From: a virus
Reading direction: 5' to 3' (one strand)
Length of the DNA: 24,331 bases
IMG/VR virus record: IMGVR_UViG_3300014060_000017
Coordinates: 1 to 24,331 of that record
Shown here: positions 8,166-15,970 of the stretch, piece by piece
Layout: the number at the start of each line of letters is the position of its first letter
Numbering within the stretch: position 1 is the first letter of the stretch
The notes under the pieces: model-generated
The model's database searches: none
What the model saw: the letters and a program-made list of their open reading frames with translations, nothing else
Told to the model about the DNA's origin: nothing
Translations under genes and position numbers: made by a program

Positions 8166-9255
8166 TGCCTTTCTTGCAACAACAGGTCGGCTAACTTTTG
8201 AGGAGCGAAGAGCGCTACGAGACCTAGCTCTTGAAGTAAGGGTCCTGCCGCGTCGATTCACTCCTCTCTTTGTATCAGTAGGTGTTGATACACACGAAGT
8301 AGCGACGGCGCTTAGTTGTGGATGTCCCGAGGCCAGTGTACTTGAGTTTTCGGGCGGGGTTCCATTTACGACAACGTGGAATACGTCAATAGGTATGTCC
8401 TGTGTCCCGCCTGATAGGATTCTTGATCATCTCTACGCACAGCCAGACATGATCGTGGGGCCTGAGAGCTCTGAGCAGCCGTTTGGATTAGGAACGTTGG
8501 CTGTGCTAATGGGGCAACTGGTAGCGGGTGGCTACTTGGTGCTGATTTGCCATGATAAAACTGAGAAGAGCTTTGGGGAGGCACTAGCTCTTATTAAACG
8601 AGCACCTTTGGAAGAGCTGCCTTCGGTCGGTCAGCTTTACATCTTCCGCAAGCCTGGAGGTATTGGCCGAGAGCAACCATTTGTGTCTTTTCTGACCAGA
8701 ACCTACTTACGTCCTCGGCAACTGGCACTTAACATCGCTTCTATCAAGGCTCAGACGGATCAGTCCTACGAGCATATCATCATACCAGATGACATTGGCG
8801 TGGGACTACATGCTGCTAATGGAGCCTTCTTGAAGGTGAAGGATCGCATTCGTGGACAATACGTGATGATCTTAGATGATGACGACATCTTGATCACGCC
8901 TGGATTCGTCTCTAAGATGAAGCATATTGCTACCTTCGAGGGCCATCCCGACATGATCGTGTTCAAGGTCTGGCGTCTAACCGAAGTCGTGCCGACACCG
9001 CAGTGGTGGGGCGTAAATAAGCACGACGAAGAGCACAGTGGGCATCGAGTTTGCAATTGCTATTGTGTGTCACACGACCTATTTATGAAGACAATTAAGG
9101 CATTCCATCAGCCTGTGGCGGGTGATCAAGCGTGGCAGAAGGCCATGTTTGCTGAGCATCCAACTATCTTCTGGTGGAACTGTATAGTGTCCACTAACAC
9201 ACGTATTGGTCGATGCGAACCAGAAGGAGAACCACTCATATGGCAACAGCACTGA
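8155..9255 (+). CDS. GT2-type glycosyltransferase with an N-terminal Rossmann/methyltransferase-like half
   Basis: 366 residues. The C-terminal half (from about residue 178) starts FLTRTYLRPRQLALNIASI, has a short IIPDDIG, and carries the DxD-type motif MILDDDDIL with D241-D244 followed by TPGFVSKM, typical of family 2 glycosyltransferases. The first half is different: it includes PDMIVGPESSEQPFG and VLMGQLVAGGYLVLICHDKT, which resemble the later strands of class I SAM-dependent methyltransferases, but no clear SAM-binding loop is visible. The start at 8155 overlaps the previous stop and has only a weak SD, so translational coupling is likely. Acceptor unknown. Confidence 0.62.
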   Translation: MRTDAFLATTGRLTFEERRALRDLALEVRVLPRRFTPLFVSVGVDTHEVATALSCGCPEASVLEFSGGVPFTTTWNTSIGMSCVPPDRILDHLYAQPDMIVGPESSEQPFGLGTLAVLMGQLVAGGYLVLICHDKTEKSFGEALALIKRAPLEELPSVGQLYIFRKPGGIGREQPFVSFLTRTYLRPRQLALNIASIKAQTDQSYEHIIIPDDIGVGLHAANGAFLKVKDRIRGQYVMILDDDDILITPGFVSKMKHIATFEGHPDMIVFKVWRLTEVVPTPQWWGVNKHDEEHSGHRVCNCYCVSHDLFMKTIKAFHQPVAGDQAWQKAMFAEHPTIFWWNCIVSTNTRIGRCEPEGEPLIWQQH

Positions 9256-9833
9256 TTCAAGCAAGATGGCCACAGATCGTTCAGCTGCTGCCCGAAGTAG
9301 TTGAGGGTCCTGGGACGATGCTCTATGTAGGAGCCAACAAGGACCGCCATCACTACATGCCCGAGTTCTACGCTGCAGGCTACAAGATCACACTACTTGA
9401 GGTATGGGAGCCGTATCTGCAGGAGATGGCCAAGAAGGAAATGGTGCGTCGTGCTGTCCTCGGTAGCGTTGTGCAGGCAGATCACCTTGAGCTTGGCGAG
9501 AGTATGTTTGACATTGCCTTTTGGTGGCATGGACCAGAGCATGTAAGTGCAGAGGATATGCCACAGGCGCTCTTTGCCCTTGAACACATCACCCGTAAGT
9601 ATGTCATACTTGGTTGTCCGTGGGGCCGGTATCCTCAAGGCATCGTGCATGGCAATCCTTATGAGACACATGTGCAAACACTGCTACCCGAGGACTTTCA
9701 GAAGTATGGCTATCAGACGAGGACTTTAGGCACTCGGGACGTAATTGATAGCAACGTGCTGGCCTGGAAGAAGCTGCGGTTCCAGACACGGCGTCGATCC
9801 CACGACTTTTCCAAGTGGGCCGAAACTCTGTAA
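9240..9833 (+). CDS. Class I SAM-dependent methyltransferase-like protein
   Basis: 197 residues. LYVGANKD at residues 28-35 fits the SAM-binding motif I, ITLLEVWEPY the motif II acidic residue (a ribose-contacting E), and FDIAFWWHGPEHV (F90 onward) the motif IV region, in the usual order and spacing. The end is basic (QTRRRSHDFSKW). It probably methylates a sugar, by association with the surrounding glycosyltransferases; that is inference. AGGAG at about 9225-9229 precedes the ATG at 9240, which overlaps the preceding gene by 16 nt. Confidence 0.65.
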   Translation: MATALIQARWPQIVQLLPEVVEGPGTMLYVGANKDRHHYMPEFYAAGYKITLLEVWEPYLQEMAKKEMVRRAVLGSVVQADHLELGESMFDIAFWWHGPEHVSAEDMPQALFALEHITRKYVILGCPWGRYPQGIVHGNPYETHVQTLLPEDFQKYGYQTRTLGTRDVIDSNVLAWKKLRFQTRRRSHDFSKWAETL

Positions 9834-9859
9834 GGCAACGTTGGAGGGCCAACTGATCT

Positions 9860-12250
9860 ATGACAGACATCAGTGTACAGCTAACACCACAGCCTAAGTT
9901 GAAAGAGGAGCACACTAGCGGTGTGGATGCTGTGGTGTACTTTATGCACAAGCTCTTGCCGAAGTTTGGCGTGCGCGTGCTAACACAGCCTACACCGCAG
10001 GTAGACGTCGTTGCAACCCATGCTTCCGCACACAACACAAGGGTAGCTCCGCATGTTCTGCACTGTCATGGCCTTTATCCCACAGGGGATATGGAGTCGC
10101 CTAGCTGGATGTGGCAGGTCAACAAGTCGATAATTGACTGCGCTGTGACTGCTGAGCGTGTAACAGTTCCGTCTCCTTGGGTTGCGGAGATGTTTGCACG
10201 GGAGATGGGTTTCTATCCTGACGTCGTTCCACACGGCTTGGCTTTGGAGGATTGGCCCGCTCGGAAGCAGCCTGCTCTACAGGATGGCAGCACGTTGCGG
10301 GTTCTGTGGAACAAGAACCGCAACATTGGTGTCTGTGATTCTTCGCCTGTCGATGAGGTCTCGAAACTGGTTCCAGCTACAGTCAAACTGCTAACGACTA
10401 TTGGAGAGCCTTCTGCTCGGACGAAGGTCCTGGGTACGATGACGCACGGAGAGATGAAGCGCTTCATCTACGAATCCGATGCCTACCTTGCTACTACTCT
10501 AGAGACCTTTGGCATCGGGACACTGGAGGCTATGGCTGCTGGGCTTCCTGTGCTTGGTTGGAACTGGGGGCATACGCCTTATCTGGTGCAGCACGATGTC
10601 AGCGGCTTTATTGTGGAGCCCTATGACTACAAAGGGACTGTCGATGGACTAGAGTACATTCGGCATAACTTTGAGCGAATGTCCCAAGCGGCCCGTCAGA
10701 CGGCGCTGCAATACGGTTGGGACGCAGCTATTCAGCAATATGCTGCCATCTACCGTGAGATCATTGCTAATCGAGCGATGCCTAGCCGGAGTATGGTCTC
10801 AGTGGTAATCCCCTGTCACAACTACGCCACTTGGGTTCCCGAGGCCATTGCTTCCGTTGCGGCGCAGACCTATACCAACTGGGAGTGTATTGTTGTTGAC
10901 GATGGGTCTACAGATGGCTCAGTTGCGGCGATAGAGCAAGCTATACAGGGGAAGGAGAACTTTCGGCTGATTCGTCAGGAGAACCAGGGGGTTGCAGCTG
11001 CCCGCAATACTGGAGCATTTGCTGCACAAGGGGAGTTCATCACCTTCCTAGACGCCGACGATCGAATGCGCCCTAGGTGTTTGCAGCTACTGATTGAACC
11101 TCTACAACGAGATCGGCACTTTGGCGTCTCCTATGGCCGACTGGCCTTGATGAATGCTGAAGGGCGAGTGACTAAGGAGGACACCGATTGGCCTGGACCC
11201 TATGAGGCAGAGCTGCAGCTGGCTCATAAGAACAGGGTTCCGTCCTGTTGTATGCTGCGCCGCTCCGTGTTCATGCGTACAGGGGGGTTCCGACAGCATA
11301 CGGCCCCTACGGAGGATGCTGAGCTCTGGTCCCGCATTCCGCTCCTGGGCTACAAAGGAGTTAAGGCCACAGAGGAACTTACCTACGACTACCGTGTGCA
11401 CGGCGGCAGTGCTTCGTCGCAGGTTCGTGGTGGGGAGGAACCCGATTGGCTGGCCTGGATTCCTGCTGCGAACGGCGGAAAGATGCCCTTTGCATCGGTG
11501 ATTCGCCCCACCAACAAGATGTCGCATCCGGTGATCAACTATGACAAGCCGGACATTTCAATCATCACCCCAGTTGGACCTCTCCACAAGGACCTGCTGC
11601 TCCATGCGATCGAATCAGTTGCAGGTCAAAGCTACGAAAAGTGGGAGATGGTTGTTGTCGATGATACTGAGGAGGGTAATCTCCCCGACTACGGGCCGAT
11701 CCCCTATCGTGTGCGCTACCCCTGGATCAAGTGGGTACGCAATGCGAAGCACGGCAATGTTAGTGCGGCTCGGAATGCAGGGGCGCGTGCTTCAAAAGGG
11801 CGCTACATTGCCTTCTTGGACGCAGATGACTTCTTCTATCGTGACTTCTGTAAAGCGACGCTAGACATCCTTGCGAACTGCGAAGAAGATGTAAAGCTGG
11901 TCTACACAGATTGGGTGACTCTGCCCGAGGGGAAGACCCACACTGCAGAGAACTGGAATATTGACCGAATCAAAAATCACGCCCTCTTTGCCGTGACATT
12001 TGTCCACCCACGGTCGATGTTCGATGCAGTCGGCGGGTTTGATGAGGACCTTCACCTGTGGGAAGACTGGGACTATGTAATCAAGCTAGCAGTAGCAGGG
12101 TTCTCTGGCATTCACTGCACTCAGCCGCTATTTGCCTATCGCTACGACACAGGAGTTCGACGCGAGCAGAGCTTGGAGCAGAAGGATGTCCTGCTTCGTA
12201 TGATACGAGCGAAGTATACAGATGTTCAACAGCATCCAAGACGTGGTTGA
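9860..12250 (+). CDS. Three-domain glycosyltransferase (GT4 + GT2 + GT2)
   Basis: 796 residues with three separable transferase modules. Residues about 1-305 are GT-B/GT4-like, with ETFGIGTLEAMAAGLPVLGW (E215 onward), the donor-nucleotide-binding signature of that family. Residues about 313-500 are a GT2 domain: VSVVIPCHNYATW, VVDDGSTDGS and FLDADDRM (D398-D401). Residues about 566-796 are a second GT2: ISIITPVG, VVVDDTEEGN, FLDADDFF (D654-D657) and LWEDWDYVIKLA. All three keep their key residues, so one polypeptide could add several sugars in sequence. SD GGAGGGCC at 9843-9850. It is the last gene of the sugar-modification block and is as well coded as its neighbours, with no visible decay. 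Confidence 0.85.
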   Translation: MTDISVQLTPQPKLKEEHTSGVDAVVYFMHKLLPKFGVRVLTQPTPQVDVVATHASAHNTRVAPHVLHCHGLYPTGDMESPSWMWQVNKSIIDCAVTAERVTVPSPWVAEMFAREMGFYPDVVPHGLALEDWPARKQPALQDGSTLRVLWNKNRNIGVCDSSPVDEVSKLVPATVKLLTTIGEPSARTKVLGTMTHGEMKRFIYESDAYLATTLETFGIGTLEAMAAGLPVLGWNWGHTPYLVQHDVSGFIVEPYDYKGTVDGLEYIRHNFERMSQAARQTALQYGWDAAIQQYAAIYREIIANRAMPSRSMVSVVIPCHNYATWVPEAIASVAAQTYTNWECIVVDDGSTDGSVAAIEQAIQGKENFRLIRQENQGVAAARNTGAFAAQGEFITFLDADDRMRPRCLQLLIEPLQRDRHFGVSYGRLALMNAEGRVTKEDTDWPGPYEAELQLAHKNRVPSCCMLRRSVFMRTGGFRQHTAPTEDAELWSRIPLLGYKGVKATEELTYDYRVHGGSASSQVRGGEEPDWLAWIPAANGGKMPFASVIRPTNKMSHPVINYDKPDISIITPVGPLHKDLLLHAIESVAGQSYEKWEMVVVDDTEEGNLPDYGPIPYRVRYPWIKWVRNAKHGNVSAARNAGARASKGRYIAFLDADDFFYRDFCKATLDILANCEEDVKLVYTDWVTLPEGKTHTAENWNIDRIKNHALFAVTFVHPRSMFDAVGGFDEDLHLWEDWDYVIKLAVAGFSGIHCTQPLFAYRYDTGVRREQSLEQKDVLLRMIRAKYTDVQQHPRRG

Positions 12251-12267
12251 AGGGGCCAGAAGAAAAA

Positions 12268-12284
12268 CCGACCCGTTGGGTTGG
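12268..12284 (+). terminator. Small hairpin closing the glycosyltransferase block
   Basis: Seven-base-pair stem CCGACCC/GGGTTGG (one G-U pair) with a GTT loop, preceded by AAAAA and 17 nt after the stop of the large glycosyltransferase. There is no T run afterwards, so termination is doubtful; it may only be an attenuator. Confidence 0.25.
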
Positions 12285-12307
12285 CAGCATCTAGAGTCCC
12301 CGATCCT

Positions 12308-12547
12308 ATGAGCTTTGGAACTACGATACCACAAGCGCCGCCTAAGCTGGCTCCGTCGATGAGGAACGGAACTGTTCAGGTTGAGTTTCTGAAGAACATT
12401 AGCGGAGCGCGCCGTTTTGTGCTTCCGTCTAGGAGAGCGTACAAGTTTGATGCTCAGGAGCGTCTACGATATATGCCCAGAGAGGACGCCGTCGAGCTTG
12501 TTCAACGTTTTGGGGAGAGTACGTTCAGGATCGTGCCTGAACTTTAA
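12308..12547 (+). CDS. Small head protein of unknown function
   Basis: 79 residues from the ATG at 12308; an in-frame TTG at 12281 and an ATG near 12359 are alternative starts, and none has a strong SD. The core (NGTVQVEFLKN, YKFDAQERLRYMPREDAVEL) resembles small phage proteins encoded just after the capsid gene, with a beta strand, then an 'xxxPxxDAxxLVxxF' helix and a final strand. If so, its original position is next to the capsid gene, which means the glycosyltransferase block separates two genes that normally sit side by side. Function unknown. Confidence 0.6.
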   Translation: MSFGTTIPQAPPKLAPSMRNGTVQVEFLKNISGARRFVLPSRRAYKFDAQERLRYMPREDAVELVQRFGESTFRIVPEL

Positions 12548-12558
12548 GGAGAGCAGCT

Positions 12559-13752
12559 ATGGCTCGGTCTGACATTCCCACACTGCTGAGTTTGGATCAG
12601 TATGCAGAAATCTTGGGTCTGGACCCGTATGCCTTCAATCAGATGTATTGTGCTAAGTTCCCGCTATCTCGCGTACAGAACTTCTTGTATTACCAGCACA
12701 ATTCGATTAAGACGTCAGGCCGAGCCTTTCGTGATCTAATTGCTATGCACATCGCTGAGGCAGAGCAGCTTATTGCAGATCGCTCGGCTGTTTGGCCCGC
12801 TCCGAAGTACATCACAGACGAGCAGAAGCCCTATCTGACGCCACGACTACTCCCTACTGCCTACCCATCCTACGGTCGTCAGATCGTACATACAGACTGG
12901 AAGATGTTCATTGCTGGCGGGCAACGAGCTGTCGTTCTCCTTGCCGAAGACGTCGATCTAGCTGTGAGCTACGAAGACTTGGATGGCGATGGGTGGGCTG
13001 AGCACATTCAATTCTCTATTACCGTAGCCGATGCTTCAGGTTATCTGCCATCGGAGATCGCCGTATTCCCTGCGGATAGTGACACGGATGAGGAGTATCG
13101 CATCCGACACGTCACGGTTAAGATCGTTGGCAACACCATCACCATTACAGGTGGGGTCTGTGTATTCATCAACCCCGATCTGTGGGAGCTGAATGTGCCG
13201 ATTAACGGTGATCTGATGACGTCATATCTCGATGCAGTAGATGTCTATCGGGTGTATACTGAGAGCAACGATCTCTATCCTCCCGCAGAGTTCGGGTGGG
13301 AGGACGTAACACAGGGTACAGCCTATGCCACTTCACAGGGGGTACTTCAGCCTGTGAAGCCTAAAGAAGGTCTTGTCAATCTGGTGCCAGCAGAGTGGGA
13401 TGCTACCACAGGGGCGTGGTCTCCGCAGGCCTGTGGAGTTATTATGGGCTCGCGGCCACCAGATGTGGTAAGATACTACTATCTAGCGGGTTGGGCAACA
13501 AGCCGCCAGGGTAGGATGTGCGCCCCGTTTGACCGCGCAGTCGCCGCCCTAGCAACGGCCAGACTGCCAATGCCCATTTCAGGAGGAGGAGAATCTATCG
13601 ACAAGATATTCCAGTATTGGCAGGAAATGCCATCAGCAGATCGCCGTCCATCCTACCTTGAGTCTGCTTGTCCTTTTGGTCAGCAAAGGGGAGCGCTCGA
13701 AGCGTGGAGGATTGCAATCTCGATGGAAGACTTGGCAGGATTCTCCGTATAG
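12559..13752 (+). CDS. Putative head-tail connector/adaptor protein
   Basis: 397 residues with SD AAGGAGA and ATG at 12559. The N-terminal 75 residues are helical (SLDQYAEILGLDPYAFNQMY), the middle is strand-rich, and a DLDGDGWAE loop at D140-D144 looks like a calcium-binding DxDxDG turn. The C-terminal part has SRQGRMCAPFDRAVAALATA and ends in short helices. Its position between the small head protein and the tail-tube candidate suggests a connector or adaptor, but I recognise no family with confidence. Confidence 0.5.
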   Translation: MARSDIPTLLSLDQYAEILGLDPYAFNQMYCAKFPLSRVQNFLYYQHNSIKTSGRAFRDLIAMHIAEAEQLIADRSAVWPAPKYITDEQKPYLTPRLLPTAYPSYGRQIVHTDWKMFIAGGQRAVVLLAEDVDLAVSYEDLDGDGWAEHIQFSITVADASGYLPSEIAVFPADSDTDEEYRIRHVTVKIVGNTITITGGVCVFINPDLWELNVPINGDLMTSYLDAVDVYRVYTESNDLYPPAEFGWEDVTQGTAYATSQGVLQPVKPKEGLVNLVPAEWDATTGAWSPQACGVIMGSRPPDVVRYYYLAGWATSRQGRMCAPFDRAVAALATARLPMPISGGGESIDKIFQYWQEMPSADRRPSYLESACPFGQQRGALEAWRIAISMEDLAGFSV

Positions 13753-13778
13753 CATAGATATAGGTAACGGAGGTTACT

Positions 13779-15263
13779 ATGGGAAGTGAAGTCCTGCAAA
13801 CAGGACACGGCAGAGTATGGATGCAGACGGGTGGCGCAGCGCCTGATAGCACAATGGCCTACAAGGGTCTCGCTCGTCTGGGTGCATTTACTCTTCCTCG
13901 GGGGGACATTACCCCTGTCTCCGGCCCGTCGCCGTTTTCCTACGATGAGTTTCGAGTCATTGACGAAGTGAAGGGCGCTGCCGCGTTGCCCACAACCAGT
14001 ATCATCATGCGGTTGGGCATCACAAATCCGCTTCTCACTGAGCAATGTCCTATGCACCTGCAGGCCAGATATGGGAAGTGCGAGAACCCACGTGATCCTG
14101 TAGGTGGCTGGGAACTCATCTTGGGGTACGAGCAAGCTAGGATCACAAACGTCGGGGGTGACCAACAGACCGCCCTGGAAGAAGCCGATCGTGCCGTCGT
14201 GCTGCTGACCGGCGACGTTACGGCTCGGAAGATGTGGGTGATCCGTCAGTTGTCCCTGGCAGAAACTGGCGAGGCCGAGGTATTGCGAGAGGTCGCAGCC
14301 ATCATTGTATCGGACTACATCTCCTGTGGAGACTGTGGGTACCGCTCTGATGGTGAGCAGCGAGTTCTCGCTGTTGTGAATGGTTCCGGTACGGGTTCTC
14401 CTGGGCTTGCTCCCGAACTGCTGTTTTCTGTGGACGGTGGGTCAACGTGGGATGAATACGATATTGACTCACTGACCGGTAACGAGCAGCCTAGTGACAT
14501 TGCAGTCGTTGGCACGAACATCGTTGTTCCGAGCCAGGGGTCTATTTCACTGCATCTATCTACGTTGACGGACCCTGATACGTGGACTGAGGTCACGACC
14601 GGCTTTGTTGCCGGTGGTGCACCGAACGCTATCCACAGCGAAGACTCTGCGAACACCTGGGTCGTCGGGCAGGGTGGATACATCTACAAGATCGAGAACC
14701 CTGCCAACGGCGTATTCAGTGTGCAAGCAGCCGGTGCTGTCTTTAATGACAACCTGCTCGACATTCACGGCATCGACGCTCGCAATCTTGTCGCTGTGGG
14801 TGCTAACGGTTTGATCGTTAAGACGACTAACGGTGGGTCTACCTGGACCGAGGTTACAGGGCCTACAGTTGCAACCATCAACAAAATCTGGATGCGCACT
14901 GCGTACCGTTGGCTCATCGGGGATGCTGTTGGTCGCTTGTACTACACTCAAGATGGTGGAATCACCTGGACAGAGAACGTCTTCCCGATGTCCGGACTTG
15001 GGCAGGTCTACGACCTGGGGTTCTGTGATCATCCTGACAGCCCTTACGGGTTTATGGTTGCTTCGGATGGGACTCACGGCTACATCTTCCGTTCACTGGA
15101 CGGAGGCTCTTCCTGGTATCAGCTGCCGGACTTTGAGGGGAGCACGCCAACTAACTATGCACTTACGTGCTTGGCTGTTGGCATCTCAGGGAACTACGCG
15201 ATTGCAGGTGGCGTTGAGGCGTCTGGAGCAGGCGCAGATGGCATCCTTGTGGTTGCGAAGTAA
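13779..15263 (+). CDS. Probable tail-tube protein with C-terminal Asp-box beta-propeller
   Basis: 494 residues, SD GGAGG at 13769-13773. The C-terminal part (from about residue 190) contains four Asp-box-like motifs, S/T-x-D/N-G-G-x-T/S-W: about 217-224 (SVDGGSTW), 349-356 (NGGSTW), 390-397 (QDGGITW) and 439-446 (SLDGGSSW), with further WTEV-type strands between, as in sialidase/BNR or Ycf48-like propellers. The first 185 residues have no repeats and hold the position of a major tail protein, just before the tail chaperones. A CGDCG pair near residue 180 marks the domain join. The propeller is well supported; tail-tube identity is inferred from gene order. A hairpin follows the stop. Confidence 0.65.
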   Translation: MGSEVLQTGHGRVWMQTGGAAPDSTMAYKGLARLGAFTLPRGDITPVSGPSPFSYDEFRVIDEVKGAAALPTTSIIMRLGITNPLLTEQCPMHLQARYGKCENPRDPVGGWELILGYEQARITNVGGDQQTALEEADRAVVLLTGDVTARKMWVIRQLSLAETGEAEVLREVAAIIVSDYISCGDCGYRSDGEQRVLAVVNGSGTGSPGLAPELLFSVDGGSTWDEYDIDSLTGNEQPSDIAVVGTNIVVPSQGSISLHLSTLTDPDTWTEVTTGFVAGGAPNAIHSEDSANTWVVGQGGYIYKIENPANGVFSVQAAGAVFNDNLLDIHGIDARNLVAVGANGLIVKTTNGGSTWTEVTGPTVATINKIWMRTAYRWLIGDAVGRLYYTQDGGITWTENVFPMSGLGQVYDLGFCDHPDSPYGFMVASDGTHGYIFRSLDGGSSWYQLPDFEGSTPTNYALTCLAVGISGNYAIAGGVEASGAGADGILVVAK

Positions 15264-15282
15264 CTGCATGGGGGTATCAGGA

Positions 15283-15318
15283 GTTGTAGGGGTAGGATGG
15301 CCCTCCAGCCTCTACAAC
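15283..15318 (+). promoter_or_regulatory. Stem-loop presenting an anti-Shine-Dalgarno sequence
   Basis: A 10-bp stem (GTTGTAGGGG at 15283-15292 with CCTCTACAAC at 15309-15318, one G-U pair) closes a 16-base loop. The loop contains TGGCCCTCCA (15298-15307), which is perfectly complementary to TGGAGGGCCA at 15368-15377, the SD of the tail chaperone gene. Pairing would block ribosome loading on that gene. The same loop matches TGGAGGGCCA before the gene at 9860 (10 of 10) and nine bases of the SDs at 7482-7490 and 19989-19997. The structure is read directly from sequence; control in cis or in trans is inference. Confidence 0.55.
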
Positions 15319-15368
15319 CCCTGTTCCCTAATCACACAACATACTTTTTGGGGGGCCGTCATCAATGT

Positions 15369-15376
15369 GGAGGGCC
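15369..15376 (+). promoter_or_regulatory. Extended Shine-Dalgarno GGAGGGCC of the tail chaperone gene
   Basis: GGAGGGCC lies 6 nt before ATG 15383 and decides that start over the ATG at 15365, which would overlap the SD itself. The GCC part goes beyond the usual rRNA-pairing core. The same eight bases precede the starts at 7494, 9860 and 19999. Confidence 0.6.
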
Positions 15377-15382
15377 ACGGTT

Positions 15383-15970
15383 ATGACCGACCTAGACGGA
15401 CACACACTTACGGACATTCAGAATCAGGCAGCTGTCGTAGCTGCTCAGGTAGTAGAAGAGGAGGAGCGGGAGCAGGAGATTACATCTCCGATTATGACTA
15501 CGTCCTCCGGCGTTGTAATTCAGGTGCAAAGGGTTCCGACTCGTCTGATGTCGGCGATCTATCTGAAGTATCCTTTGCCCGAACCGCCTAAAATACCGAT
15601 TGTAGAGGGGTCGAAAACACGCTACGAAAAGAACTTTGATGATCCTGGCTACCTACTGGGGCGACAAGGGCGGATGGCTGTACTGGCAGAGACAATCGGT
15701 CGACTTTATCTGCTCCGTGGAATGAAGATCATCAAACTTCCTGAAGGAATGCCCACCTTTGAAGAGGACACAACCTGGGAAGAGGAACTGGACGCGATCG
15801 GCTTAGGCCTGAATGAAGGTATGAGTCGTACAGAACGCTACCTACACTGGCTGGAGCTTCGTGTCTGTCCTGGCGTCGAGGATACAATGCAGATGCAGCG
15901 TGTGGCGAACTTCCTTGAGGGTGTTACTCAGGAGGGTGTGGACCAAGCGATGGCCCTATTTCGAGATTAG
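15383..15970 (+). CDS. Tail assembly chaperone, short form
   Basis: 195 residues in the zero frame, ending at TAG 15968-15970. It begins MTDLDGHTLTDIQNQ, has an acidic stretch VEEEEREQE, then a folded region to the end (FLEGVTQEGVDQAMALFRD). It lies between the tail-tube candidate and the tape measure, where lambda G and its analogues sit: two overlapping genes, the second reached by ribosomal frameshift. The short form should coat the tape measure during tail-tube assembly. SD GGAGGGCC. The call rests on gene order, acidity and the frameshift arrangement. Confidence 0.68.
   Translation: MTDLDGHTLTDIQNQAAVVAAQVVEEEEREQEITSPIMTTSSGVVIQVQRVPTRLMSAIYLKYPLPEPPKIPIVEGSKTRYEKNFDDPGYLLGRQGRMAVLAETIGRLYLLRGMKIIKLPEGMPTFEEDTTWEEELDAIGLGLNEGMSRTERYLHWLELRVCPGVEDTMQMQRVANFLEGVTQEGVDQAMALFRD

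Larger units (their letters stand above)
15264..15382 (+). other. Intergenic regulatory leader of the tail chaperone gene
   Basis: This 119-bp gap is the longest plus-strand gap between phage structural genes here. It contains the stem-loop at 15283-15318 and the SD of the chaperone at 15369-15376, plus a T5 at about 15351-15355 that is too far from the stem to make a standard terminator. I see no promoter with convincing -35 and -10 boxes. Confidence 0.4.

Noticed and set aside
14556-15077. 173-codon minus-strand frame under the propeller gene
   Set aside because: Shadow of the repeated Gly/Thr/Trp codons of the propeller; no SD and no protein-like motifs.
15351-15355. T5 run as the tail of an intrinsic terminator for the hairpin at 15283-15318
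   Set aside because: It lies over 30 bases beyond the stem, too far for intrinsic termination.
14833-15591. 252-codon plus-strand frame spanning the propeller end, the intergenic gap and the chaperone start
   Set aside because: It covers the opposite reading of two better genes and has no start signal; its crossing of the gap is chance.
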